From Bacillota bacterium (GTDB lineage Bacteria > Bacillota > Clostridia > Christensenellales > Aristaeellaceae), in NCBI GenBank assembly GCA_023416655.1, contig JAEZHK010000062.1, positions 1 through 58,392 on the forward strand: a DNA stretch of 58,392 nucleotides. The letters run 5' to 3'. The first letter of the stretch is position 1. Each line of letters begins with the position of its first letter. This document shows positions 7,218-15,488 of the stretch, in pieces. The translations under genes and the position numbers were made by a program. The notes below the pieces were generated by a model that was given only the letters and a program-made list of their open reading frames with translations, made no database searches and had not been told where the DNA came from.

Positions 7218-8378
7218 ATGCCAGGTTCCATCTCTACGAAGGGCGATCGGCTCCAATTCTCGGGTCTCAAATGCGTCTGCGGCAACGCACATCAGCTGCC
7301 AACGCAGGATCTCTACATCGGATCGGACATGGCCACGAAGCTGCCCCGCTGTATAAAAAAGCGGGAGCTGGGCCAAAAAGCGGTGCTGGTTTCGGATCAG
7401 GCTGCCTACGACGCGGCGGGCCGCGCGCTTCTGCAGGCCATGCGCAAGGCGGGTTTTGAGGTGACGCTCGCGCTCCTCTCCCGACCGGTCGCGGACGAGC
7501 GATCGCTGGGCGAGGCGATGCTGGCGATGCGCATGGACACCGAATTCTTCATCGGCGCGGGCGGCATCGAAGTCGCGAACGTGACCCAGGCGGCCGCCGC
7601 GCAGACGGAGCGCCCCTACGCGCTGCTTGCCACCCGGCCCGACGGCTGCGGCTACCTTTCGCAGCAGGCGCAGATGGCGCTGAAGGGCGAGGCGATGGCG
7701 CTGCCCGCCGTCGCGCCGGAGCTTATCGCCTTCGACCTTGGCGCGCTCATGGACGCGCCGCCGGAGTCCTTCGCCGAGGGCCTTCTGGACCTCGCCGCCT
7801 GCCACCTGGCGCGTGCCGACTGGGCGGCGCTGAAGCTCCTAAGGGAGGACGCCTACTGCCCGCTGTGCGCGGACCTCGCGGTACAGGCGGCGGAGCGCGC
7901 GTTTTCCGCCATCGAAGAAATCGCAGCGAAAAGCGAGGGGGGCGTTAAGACGCTGGCTGAGTCGCTTCTGATGGCGGGCGTCGCGGCGTTCGTGTCGGGC
8001 GGGTCGCGCCCGGTGTCGTCCTCGGCGCAGTGCCTCGCGCGGCGCGCGTCACTCTCGGGCGAAGCCGGTTACCCCATCGCGCTGGCGGGCGCGGTGATGC
8101 TCCTGCTGGACGCGTACCGCGCCTTCGATCCGGAGAAGAACGCCTGCTCCGGCGGCGATCCCGAGGCGCTCAAAGCGCTGTTGTCCCGGCGCGCGGGGCT
8201 TAAGCAGGTGCTGGAGAGGCTCCCCTCGGGCGAGGCGGTCTCGGCCGCGGTTCGGAAGGTCGCGCCGGAGCTTTCCTTCGACGCCCCGGCGCTCCACGCG
8301 CCCCGCGCGGACAGCGCCAACGCGTGCGGCGGGCTTTGGGATTACGCTACGCTGGCCGGCTGCCCGCCGGTTTCATGA
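7218..8378 (+). CDS. glycerol-1-phosphate dehydrogenase (AraM/EgsA)-like protein with altered metal site
   Basis: 386 residues with the layout of the sn-glycerol-1-phosphate/glycerol dehydrogenase superfamily: an N-terminal nucleotide-binding half with GAGGIEVANVTQAAA in place of the usual G-S/G-GT-I-N-D-x-x-K motif, ATRPDGCGYLSQQAQM in place of the TAPSMDGY-type block, and a helical C-terminal half. The family's SRPASGAEHHxSH segment reads SRPVSSSAQCLARR from Ser263, so the metal-binding histidine is absent, and the later HG-x-x-V-G histidine is not seen (GEAGYPIALAG). GGAGGGG precedes the ATG at 7218. It probably folds like the enzyme but lacks the normal Zn/Ni site, so catalysis is doubtful. 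No araBAD-like neighbours. Confidence 0.65.
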   Translation: MPGSISTKGDRLQFSGLKCVCGNAHQLPTQDLYIGSDMATKLPRCIKKRELGQKAVLVSDQAAYDAAGRALLQAMRKAGFEVTLALLSRPVADERSLGEAMLAMRMDTEFFIGAGGIEVANVTQAAAAQTERPYALLATRPDGCGYLSQQAQMALKGEAMALPAVAPELIAFDLGALMDAPPESFAEGLLDLAACHLARADWAALKLLREDAYCPLCADLAVQAAERAFSAIEEIAAKSEGGVKTLAESLLMAGVAAFVSGGSRPVSSSAQCLARRASLSGEAGYPIALAGAVMLLLDAYRAFDPEKNACSGGDPEALKALLSRRAGLKQVLERLPSGEAVSAAVRKVAPELSFDAPALHAPRADSANACGGLWDYATLAGCPPVS

Positions 8379-8426
8379 TTTTTCAGCAAAATGCGTTCAT
8401 TGCTCCGGATTTTCACAAAATTTGTG

Positions 8427-8455
8427 TTGTCAAGCGTGGCGTGCTATGCTATACT
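8427..8455 (+). promoter_or_regulatory. sigma-A promoter of secG
   Basis: TTGTCA (8427-8432), 17 bp, TATACT (8450-8455), about 50 nt upstream of the secG ATG. Confidence 0.8.
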
Positions 8456-8506
8456 AGTTTGGCTTACGCATGGTATGCCGCCCCACAATGCTAAGGAGGG
8501 TTCTTC

Positions 8507-8944
8507 ATGGCAGCTTTCATGTTGATCATCAACATTGTCATCATTCTCGTGGCCATCGTGCTCATCATCTCCGTCTTGATGCAGCAGGGCAATCGCGCCG
8601 GCCTCGGCACAATCGGCGGCGGCGCGGAAACTTTCTTTGGAAAATCCAAAGCCAAGAGCTATGAAGGCAAGCTGGAACTGATCACGAAGATCTCCGCTGC
8701 CGTGTTCACTTTGCTGGTCATCGTGCTGGCGGCGACCTACAACCGCTATGGCATCAACCCCACGACCGTGCTGCCCGAAACGGTGCCGACGGTCACCGTT
8801 GCCCCCGTTGAGGGCGCTACTATCGCGCCGGAAGCCACCGTTGCGGCCGAAACCGCCGTGACCGCAGCGCCGACCGTTGCCGCCGAGCCCACCCCGGCCG
8901 CGCCCCTAGCGACCGAGGCGCCCGCGGCGTCCCCCGCGGCATAA
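8507..8944 (+). CDS. secG: preprotein translocase subunit SecG
   Basis: Small membrane subunit of the SecYEG channel. Two transmembrane helices (about residues 3-23 and 54-74) flank the conserved cytoplasmic QQGNRAGLG...GGAETFFGK loop. AAGGAGG precedes the ATG at 8507. Odd: the usual SecG is about 75-80 residues, while this one continues for about 65 residues of Ala/Pro/Thr/Val-rich low-complexity sequence (repeats of the TVAAE and PTPAAP type) predicted to lie outside the membrane. It is transcribed from 8427-8455 and followed by a hairpin before leuS. Confidence 0.9.
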   Translation: MAAFMLIINIVIILVAIVLIISVLMQQGNRAGLGTIGGGAETFFGKSKAKSYEGKLELITKISAAVFTLLVIVLAATYNRYGINPTTVLPETVPTVTVAPVEGATIAPEATVAAETAVTAAPTVAAEPTPAAPLATEAPAASPAA

Positions 8945-8970
8945 CCGGTCCGTTTCCGCGAAAGGATCAT

Positions 8971-9007
8971 TCGCCTTCCTCTCCTCGGAGCGGGAAGGCG
9001 ATCATTT
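8971..9007 (+). terminator. secG terminator
   Basis: CGCCTTCC pairs with GGAAGGCG, flanked by GATCAT/ATCAT and followed by TTTTT. It ends 13 nt before the leuS start, so leuS may rely on read-through or an unseen promoter. Confidence 0.6.
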
Positions 9008-9020
9008 TTGGAGGCATCTT

Positions 9021-11435
9021 ATGAAAGAGTTTCCTACCTACGATCCGGCGTCTGTCGAGGCCAAATGGCAGGCGCACTGGGAGAAAACGAACGCGTTCGC
9101 GGCGGAGGCCAGCCATGCTAAACCCAAGTTCTATCCGCTGATCGAGTTCCCCTACCCGTCGAGCTCCGGCCTGCACGTAGGGCATCCGCGCTCCAATACC
9201 GCCATGGACATTATCGCCCGGAAGCGGCGCATGGAAGGCTATAACGTGCTGTTCCCCATCGGCTACGACGCCTTTGGCCTGCCGACGGAGAACTTCGCGA
9301 TCAAAAACCACATTCATCCCGCGATCGTGACGAAGAAGAACGTCGACCACTTCCGCGAGCAGCTGAAGCGGCAGGGTGTCTCCTTCGATTACTCGCGCGA
9401 GGTCAACACCACCGACCCCGGCTACTACAAGTGGACGCAGTTCATCTTTTTGAAGCTCTTTGAGCACGGCCTCGCCTACAAGAGCGAGATGCCCGTCAAC
9501 TGGTGCACCAGTTGCAAGGTGGGCCTCGCCAACGAGGAAGTCGTGGGCGGCGTGTGCGAGCGCTGCGGCGGCGAGGTCGTCCGCAAGGTCAAGAGCCAGT
9601 GGATGCTGAAGATCACCGCCTACGCCCAGAAGCTGCTGGATGGCCTGGACGGCGTGGATTTCATCGAAAAGGTCAAGCTGCAGCAGCGCAACTGGATCGG
9701 CCGCAGCGAGGGCGCGGAGGTGGACTTCCGGCTCACCACCGGCGAGGCGCTCCGGGTCTACACCACCCGGCCGGACACGCTCTTCGGCGCGACCTACATG
9801 GTGCTCTCCCCCGAACATCCGCTCATCGAGGCGCACAAGGCCGAGATTGAAAACTTCGAGGAGGTCGCCGCCTACCGCGACGCCGCCTCCAGAAAATCCG
9901 ATTTTGAGCGCACCGAACTGTCCAAAGAAAAGACGGGCGTCGCCATCCGGGGTGTCGCCGCCGTAAACCCGGTGACCGGAAACACCATCCCCGTATGGGT
10001 TTCGGACTACGTGCTCATGGGCTACGGCACCGGCGCGATCATGGCCGTGCCCGGCCACGACGAGCGCGACTGGGAGTTCGCCAAGAAGTTCAACCTGCCC
10101 ATCATTGAAGTTGTGGCGGGCGGCAACGTGGCGGAAGCCGCCTATCACGACATCGAGGACGGCCTCATGGTCAATTCCGGCTTTTTGAACGGCCTCAAGG
10201 TCGCCGACGCCAAGAAAACCATCATCGACTGGCTGGTTGAAAAAGGCTTGGGCGAAAAGAAGGTCAACTTCAAGCTGCGCGACTGGGTGTTCTCCAGGCA
10301 GCGCTATTGGGGCGAGCCGATCCCGCTGGTCAAGTGCGAGCACTGCGGCTGGGTGCCCCTCCCCTACGACCAGCTGCCCTTGAAGCTGCCCGAGGTGGCC
10401 CATTACGAGCCGACCGACGATGGCGAGTCCCCTCTTTCCGCGATTACAGACTGGGTCAACACCACCTGCCCCGCCTGCGGCGGCCCCGCCAAGCGCGAGA
10501 CCGACACCATGCCCCAGTGGGCGGGCTCCAGCTGGTACTTCCTGCGCTACATCGACCCGCACAATAGTAATGAATTTGCGGCGATGGAGGAGATGAAGTA
10601 CTGGCTGCCGGTGGACTGGTACAACGGCGGCATGGAGCATACCACGCTGCACCTGCTGTACAGCCGGTTCTGGCATCACTTTCTGTACGACATCGGCCTG
10701 GTGCCCACCAGCGAACCCTACCAGAAGCGCACTTCCCACGGCATGATCTTGGGCGCCACCGGCGAGAAGATGAGTAAATCGCGCGGCAACGTGGTCAACC
10801 CGGACGACGTGGTGGACGAACTGGGCGCGGACGCGTTCCGCCTGTACGAGATGTTCATGGGCGCGTTCGACCAGGCGATCCCGTGGACCACCGACGGCGC
10901 GCGCGGCTGCCGCCGCTTCCTCGACCGGCTGTGGCGGCTGATGGAGACCATGACGGACGAGGAAGGCGTCTCCGAAGACATGGCCTACGACGTGCACTCC
11001 TGCATCAAAAAGGTCACCGAGGACTATGAGCGGATGAAGTACAACACCGCCATCGCCAGTATGATGACGCTGGTCAACACGCTCTACGCGAAGGGTTCGG
11101 TTACAAGGGGCGAAGTTTCGATACTCCTGCAGCTTCTGAACCCGGTGGCCCCCCACATTACCGAGGAACTGAACGAGATCCTCGGCCTGGGCGGGGAGCT
11201 GTACCGCAGACCCTGGCCCGTGTGGGACCCGGCGAAGCTGGTCAAGGCGATGATTGAGATCGCGTTCCAGGTCAACGGCAAGGTGCGCGGCCGCATCGCC
11301 GTGCCCGCCGAACTCACCCGCGAGACCGCGCCGGACTACTTCGCCACCGAGGAATCATTCCAGAAGCTGATCGAGGGCAAGGCCATCCGAAAGCTGATCT
11401 TCGTGCCGGGGAGCCTCGTCAACGTGGTCGTCTAA
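9021..11435 (+). CDS. leuS: leucyl-tRNA synthetase
   Basis: Class I synthetase that charges tRNA-Leu; 804 residues, the normal bacterial length. The HIGH-type motif is HVGHP (about residue 52) and KMSKS is in GEKMSKSRGN (about 581). The CP1 editing domain is present, with TTRPDTLFGATYMVL and GTGAIMAVPGHDERD. Zinc-site cysteine pairs CTSC...CERCG and CEHCG...CPACG are intact. The anticodon-binding and C-terminal domains complete the protein. GGAGG lies 8 nt before the ATG. No T-box leader fits in the 76-nt gap to secG. A terminator follows at 11442. Confidence 0.98.
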   Translation: MKEFPTYDPASVEAKWQAHWEKTNAFAAEASHAKPKFYPLIEFPYPSSSGLHVGHPRSNTAMDIIARKRRMEGYNVLFPIGYDAFGLPTENFAIKNHIHPAIVTKKNVDHFREQLKRQGVSFDYSREVNTTDPGYYKWTQFIFLKLFEHGLAYKSEMPVNWCTSCKVGLANEEVVGGVCERCGGEVVRKVKSQWMLKITAYAQKLLDGLDGVDFIEKVKLQQRNWIGRSEGAEVDFRLTTGEALRVYTTRPDTLFGATYMVLSPEHPLIEAHKAEIENFEEVAAYRDAASRKSDFERTELSKEKTGVAIRGVAAVNPVTGNTIPVWVSDYVLMGYGTGAIMAVPGHDERDWEFAKKFNLPIIEVVAGGNVAEAAYHDIEDGLMVNSGFLNGLKVADAKKTIIDWLVEKGLGEKKVNFKLRDWVFSRQRYWGEPIPLVKCEHCGWVPLPYDQLPLKLPEVAHYEPTDDGESPLSAITDWVNTTCPACGGPAKRETDTMPQWAGSSWYFLRYIDPHNSNEFAAMEEMKYWLPVDWYNGGMEHTTLHLLYSRFWHHFLYDIGLVPTSEPYQKRTSHGMILGATGEKMSKSRGNVVNPDDVVDELGADAFRLYEMFMGAFDQAIPWTTDGARGCRRFLDRLWRLMETMTDEEGVSEDMAYDVHSCIKKVTEDYERMKYNTAIASMMTLVNTLYAKGSVTRGEVSILLQLLNPVAPHITEELNEILGLGGELYRRPWPVWDPAKLVKAMIEIAFQVNGKVRGRIAVPAELTRETAPDYFATEESFQKLIEGKAIRKLIFVPGSLVNVVV

Positions 11436-11441
11436 ATCGCA

Positions 11442-11478
11442 CGAGCCGCCCGCGCCATATCGTCGCGGGCGGCCTTTT
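11442..11478 (+). terminator. leuS terminator
   Basis: GCCGCCCGCG pairs with CGCGGGCGGC and is followed by CTTTT. Confidence 0.75.
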
Positions 11479-11488
11479 GCAAACCTCT

Positions 11489-11700
11489 CGGGAGAGGGTG
11501 GAGAGGGCCGAAGCCCTTTCCACATTCAATCAAATCCAGCGACCTGTGCGGTGGATTTGGCTTTCCCCCAAAGACCGAGCTTGTCCGGTCGACGGAGAAA
11601 GTATTCCCGATCCGGTTTCCGCCCGAAAACGCTCACAAGCGTTTTCGGAAACTGGCCCGTATCCAATCGCAATGAAAAGCCGCTTGCGGATTTTCATTGC
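11489..11700 (+). repeat. structured dispersed repeat, long form, copy L2
   Basis: Five hairpins: GGAGAGGGC/GCCCTTTCC; CAAATCCA/TGGATTTG around a GCGACCTGTGCG loop; CTTTCC.../...GAGAAAG; GTTTCC-GCCCG-AAAACGC with GCGTTTTC-GGAAAC; GCAATGAAAA/TTTTCATTGC. It ends 20 nt before the uvrC ATG. Confidence 0.82.
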
Positions 11701-11720
11701 CCCTGAAAGGAGGCGCGCGC

Positions 11721-13595
11721 ATGACCGAAGAACTCAAGGTCAAGCTGGAAAACCTGCCGGATTCGCCCGGCTGCTACCTGATGAAATCCGAAGGCCAGAT
11801 CATCTATGTGGGCAAGGCCAAGAACCTCAAAAACCGCGTGCGCCAGTACTTCCAAAGCTCCAAAAACCACTCGCCCAAGGTGCGGGCGATGGTGGAGCGG
11901 ATCGACGACCTGGACACGGTGCTGGTGGACGGCGAACTCGAGGCGTTGATGCTGGAGTGCAACCTGATCAAGCTGCACCGGCCCTACTATAATATCCTCC
12001 TAAAGGACGACAAGCAGTTCCCCTACCTCGCGATCGACCTCAGCCAGCCCTTTCCGGAGGTGGTCATCCGCCGCCAGAAGGAAAAGGACGGCGCGCGCTA
12101 CTTCGGGCCGTACCTGGGCGCGACCATCGTGCGGGAGATGCTGGACGCGGTCCGGCAGATCTTCCCGATCCGCACCTGCAAATTGCAGCTTCACGAGGGC
12201 ATGCATCTGCGCCCCTGCGTGCATCATGAAATCGGCCAGTGCCTCGCGCCCTGCGCCAGCCTGATCTCAAGCGCCGAATACCACGCTCTGATCGAACAGG
12301 TCATCCAATTCCTCTCCGGCAAGTATCAGGAAGTGCTGGAGGACCTGCAGACCCGTATGAAGGAAGCCGCCGCCGCCATGAACTACGAGCGGGCCGCCAT
12401 CTACCGGGACCGGATCTACGCCGTCCGGCAGGTGATGCAGAAGCAGAAGGCAACCATCGTCCGCGACGTGGATCAGGACGTGATCGCCGCCTCCTCGCAG
12501 GGCGCGGACGCGCTGGTGTCGGTGCTCTCGATGCGCGAAGGCAAGCTGATCGGCGCACAGCACTACGCGATGCCTCGGGCGGGCGACGAGGAAACGGGCG
12601 ACATCCTTCAGCAGTTCATCCTGCAGCACTACCAGGACGCGGCGGACATCCCCCGCGCGATCCTTTCGGCCGATCCGCCCTCGGACCTCATCGCCGTCTC
12701 CGAATACCTGAGTGGCTTGAAGGGCGTGAAGGTGACTTTATCGGTTCCGGAGCGGGGCGAGAAGAAGCGGTTCGTCGAGATGGCGATCCGCAACAACGTC
12801 GAGGAGGCCGAGATCCGCGAGCTCAAGCTGGCCAAGAGCTACGCCCGCACCTTCGGCGCGCTGAAGGAACTGGCCGAGGCGCTGGGCCTGCCCGCCTCGC
12901 CCCGGCGCATCGAGGGCTACGACATCTCCAACACCCAGGGGCAGCAGTCGGTAGGCTCCATGGTGGTCATGATCGACGGCGTGGCCGCGCCCAAGGAGTA
13001 CCGCCACTTCCGCATCAAGACGGTGGAAGGCGCGAACGACTTCGCGTCGATGCATGAGGTCATCTCCCGCCGCTTCATCCACGGCTTGGAGGAGAAGGCA
13101 GAGCGGGAGGCGCAGGGCCTAACGGCGCTGGGCGGCAAGTTCTCCGACCTGCCTGATCTGATCCTGATCGACGGCGGGCGCGGGCAGCTGGGTGAGGCGA
13201 TCTCCGCGATGCACGCGGCGGGCGGCGACGTGAAGATGTTCGGCCTGGCCAAGCGCATTGAAGAGATCGTGCTGCCGGGCGAGAGCGAATCGCTGCTGTT
13301 GGACCGCCACAGCGACGCGCTGCACCTGATCCAGCGACTTCGGGACGAGGCGCACCGCTTCGGCATCACCCACCACCGCAAGCTCCGGGCGAAGCACTCG
13401 GCCACATCGTCGCTGGACGGCATCCCGGGCGTCGGGCCCAAGAAAAAGAAGGCGCTGCTCAAACAGTTCCGCACCGTCGAGGCGCTGAAGGCCGCCTCCG
13501 AAGAGGAACTGGCCGCCGCCGAGGGCGTCGGCCCGGTGCTGGCCAAAATCATCCATGGGCATTTTTACGCACAGAAAGGCGGAGAGGGAATATGA
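11721..13595 (+). CDS. uvrC: UvrABC excinuclease subunit C
   Basis: Makes both incisions in nucleotide excision repair; 624 residues, normal length. The GIY-YIG nuclease is at residues 10-95 (SPGCYLMKS...IIYVGKAKNLKNRV). The UVR (UvrB-binding) motif is near 205-240 (AAMNYERAAIYRDRIYAV). The RNase H-like second nuclease follows (GYDISNTQG; LILIDGGRGQL), and two C-terminal helix-hairpin-helices (IPGVGPKKKKALL; AEGVGPVLAKII) end the protein. AAAGGAGG precedes the ATG. The stop overlaps pepV (ATGA), so the two genes are coupled. Confidence 0.98.
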   Translation: MTEELKVKLENLPDSPGCYLMKSEGQIIYVGKAKNLKNRVRQYFQSSKNHSPKVRAMVERIDDLDTVLVDGELEALMLECNLIKLHRPYYNILLKDDKQFPYLAIDLSQPFPEVVIRRQKEKDGARYFGPYLGATIVREMLDAVRQIFPIRTCKLQLHEGMHLRPCVHHEIGQCLAPCASLISSAEYHALIEQVIQFLSGKYQEVLEDLQTRMKEAAAAMNYERAAIYRDRIYAVRQVMQKQKATIVRDVDQDVIAASSQGADALVSVLSMREGKLIGAQHYAMPRAGDEETGDILQQFILQHYQDAADIPRAILSADPPSDLIAVSEYLSGLKGVKVTLSVPERGEKKRFVEMAIRNNVEEAEIRELKLAKSYARTFGALKELAEALGLPASPRRIEGYDISNTQGQQSVGSMVVMIDGVAAPKEYRHFRIKTVEGANDFASMHEVISRRFIHGLEEKAEREAQGLTALGGKFSDLPDLILIDGGRGQLGEAISAMHAAGGDVKMFGLAKRIEEIVLPGESESLLLDRHSDALHLIQRLRDEAHRFGITHHRKLRAKHSATSSLDGIPGVGPKKKKALLKQFRTVEALKAASEEELAAAEGVGPVLAKIIHGHFYAQKGGEGI

Positions 13596-15007
13596 ACTAC
13601 GAAAAGCTGGACCAACTCGTCGCGTCCTACCGGGAAGAAATCCTCGTCAAGCTGAAGGAATGGATCGCGATTCCCAGCGTGCAGGCGCCCCGGAGCGCAG
13701 AAAACGCGCCCTTCGGCCCGGAAGTGCGCCGCATGCTGGACCTGTTCCTCGCGGACGCGCAGGCGATGGGCTTTGACGTGAAGGAATTTGACGGCTACGC
13801 CGCCCACGCGCAGATGGGTTCGGGCGACAAGACCATGGGCATCCTGGCGCACCTTGACGTGGTGCCGCTGGGCGACGGCTGGGTGCACAACCCCACCGGC
13901 GGGGAGATCGAGGACGGGAAGATTTACGGCCGCGGCGTCAGCGACGACAAGGGCCCGATGCTGGGCGCGCTGTTCGCGATGCGCGCGGTGAAGGAGGCGG
14001 GCATCCCGCTCAAGCACCGGGTGCGCGCCATCGCCGGGTGCGATGAGGAGACCGGCATGAGCGACATGCGCTACTACCGGGAGCACTCGGATCTTCCGGA
14101 CTACGGCTTCTCCCCCGACGCGGAGTTCCCGCTGATCAACATCGAAAAGGGTGGGCTGAACCTCATCCTGTCGGCGGAGGCGAACGGCGCGGGCAGCGCG
14201 AAGCTCCCGCTGTACGCCATGGAGGCGGGCGTACGCTGCAACGTGGTGCCGGGCGTCGCCACGGCGGAAGTGGGGACAGAGCAAGTGCCGCTTCCCGAAC
14301 TCAGGGAAAAGCTGGCCGCCGTCTGCGCGGCGCACCCCGGCTTCAACCTGACCGCCGAACCAACGGGCGAGGGCCGGGCGAAAATCACCGCGACGGGCAT
14401 TTCCGCCCACGCGGCGATGCCCCATCTGGGCGTGAACGCGGCGGGCATGCTGCTGATTGCGCTGGGCGATCTGGGCGCAGGCGGCGCGCTGGGCAAGGCC
14501 ATCGAAGGGCTGGCGAGCGCGATCGGGACCACGCACGACGGCGCAGGACTTGGCATCGCGATCTCGGACGAGGAATCTGGCGCGCTGACTTCAAACCTGG
14601 GCATTCTGCGCTACGACGGGATCAAGCTCTCCGTGGAGCTGGACAACCGCTACCCGATCTCCGCCAACGAGGAAACCATGGTTCAAAACGCCGCCATCGC
14701 GATGGAACGCTGGGGCGTCAAAGTCACGAAAAAACGCAGCCACGCGCCGCTGCACGTTCCGGCGGACAGTGAGGTCGTTAAAGGCCTCCTCGAAGTCTAT
14801 CACGAGGCGACGGGCCTGCCCGCCTATCCCATCGCCATCGGCGGCGGCACCTACTCCCGCATGATGCCCCAGACCGTCGCCTTCGGCATCGGCTTCCCCG
14901 GCGACCCGGAGACCTGCCACATGCCCGACGAGCACGTGGAGATCGACAAGTTCATGCTCGCCGTCAAGATCATGGCCCGCGCCATCGCGCGCCTGGCCGG
15001 GGCGTAA
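13592..15007 (+). CDS. pepV: M20-family dipeptidase, PepV-like
   Basis: Zinc metallopeptidase of 471 residues, the usual PepV length, that cleaves dipeptides in the cytosol. Metal ligands are visible: GILAHLDVVP (His), GRGVSDDKGP (Asp), AGCDEETG (Glu pair) and CHMPDEH near the C-terminus. The lid domain lies between about residues 185 and 360. The ATG at 13592 overlaps the uvrC stop. The pairing with uvrC looks positional rather than functional. An inverted-repeat pair (15031-15077) follows the stop. Confidence 0.92.
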   Translation: MNYEKLDQLVASYREEILVKLKEWIAIPSVQAPRSAENAPFGPEVRRMLDLFLADAQAMGFDVKEFDGYAAHAQMGSGDKTMGILAHLDVVPLGDGWVHNPTGGEIEDGKIYGRGVSDDKGPMLGALFAMRAVKEAGIPLKHRVRAIAGCDEETGMSDMRYYREHSDLPDYGFSPDAEFPLINIEKGGLNLILSAEANGAGSAKLPLYAMEAGVRCNVVPGVATAEVGTEQVPLPELREKLAAVCAAHPGFNLTAEPTGEGRAKITATGISAHAAMPHLGVNAAGMLLIALGDLGAGGALGKAIEGLASAIGTTHDGAGLGIAISDEESGALTSNLGILRYDGIKLSVELDNRYPISANEETMVQNAAIAMERWGVKVTKKRSHAPLHVPADSEVVKGLLEVYHEATGLPAYPIAIGGGTYSRMMPQTVAFGIGFPGDPETCHMPDEHVEIDKFMLAVKIMARAIARLAGA

Positions 15008-15030
15008 GGGAGAGGCGAGGGGGAGACGGC

Positions 15031-15077
15031 GGGGCTCTGCCCCGCACCCCGCCAGGGAGATGATCTCCCTGGACCCT
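15031..15077. repeat. two-hairpin repeat, copy D1
   Basis: GGGGCTCTGCCCC followed by CACCCCGC and CCAGGGAGAT/ATCTCCCTGG. The same arrangement occurs at 27037-27087 with the second stem changed on both sides (CCAAAGGGAT/ATCCCTTTGG). Both copies follow a stop codon closely. Possibly a terminator-like intergenic repeat. Confidence 0.7.
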
Positions 15078-15143
15078 ACACAAAAGATAAAACAAGTTCT
15101 ATGTGAATATCGTTCATTCCCGTCACCGCTTCGTAATATCAAC

Positions 15144-15309
15144 CGTTCCCGGCGACCCGTGCGCCGGGAACGTGTTTCCATAACCAGTGCGAACACTGGT
15201 GGAGGAAACATTACAGCTGGTCAGTGAGCCGCCCGGAAATCCCGAAGGATTTCATGGCTCACGCAGTCCTCTTCCTTCGCGTTGAAATCCCCTCGGGGGA
15301 TTTCAACGC
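15144..15309 (+). repeat. structured dispersed repeat, short form, copy S3 (best representative)
   Basis: Stem 1: CGTTCCCGGCG/CGCCGGGAACG with a GACCC loop. Stem 2: GTTTCC..CCAGTG-CGAA-CACTGG..GGAAAC. Stem 3: GTGAGCC-GCCC-GGAAATCC with GGATTTC-GGCTCAC. Stem 4: GCGTTGAAATCCCC with GGGGATTTCAACGC. It lies between pepV and the SpoIID-like gene. The remaining 15310-15488 is A+T-richer, holds one weak hairpin (CATTCTC/GAGAATG) and no clear promoter. Confidence 0.85.
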
Positions 15310-15488
15310 CATAGCGGAGGGAAGTGCATTCTCTCCGTATTTTTATTGGGAGAATGAGGGATGCTACTGCTGACATTTTTTTTGTAATTTGCATGAGGGG
15401 CTTCCAATTCGCTCATACTTTCCCATAAATGGAACAGTTCGACAGCAAACTGCGTCGAAAAACTGATTCCATGCGCTGTGGAGGTAAT

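Noticed and set aside
8945..9020. T-box leader for leuS
   Set aside because: Only 76 nt are available, with a simple hairpin and no T-box sequence.
8967..11156. 729-codon open frame opposite leuS
   Set aside because: Antisense shadow of leuS caused by high G+C; composition is His/Val/Gly-rich without motifs and leuS is unambiguous.
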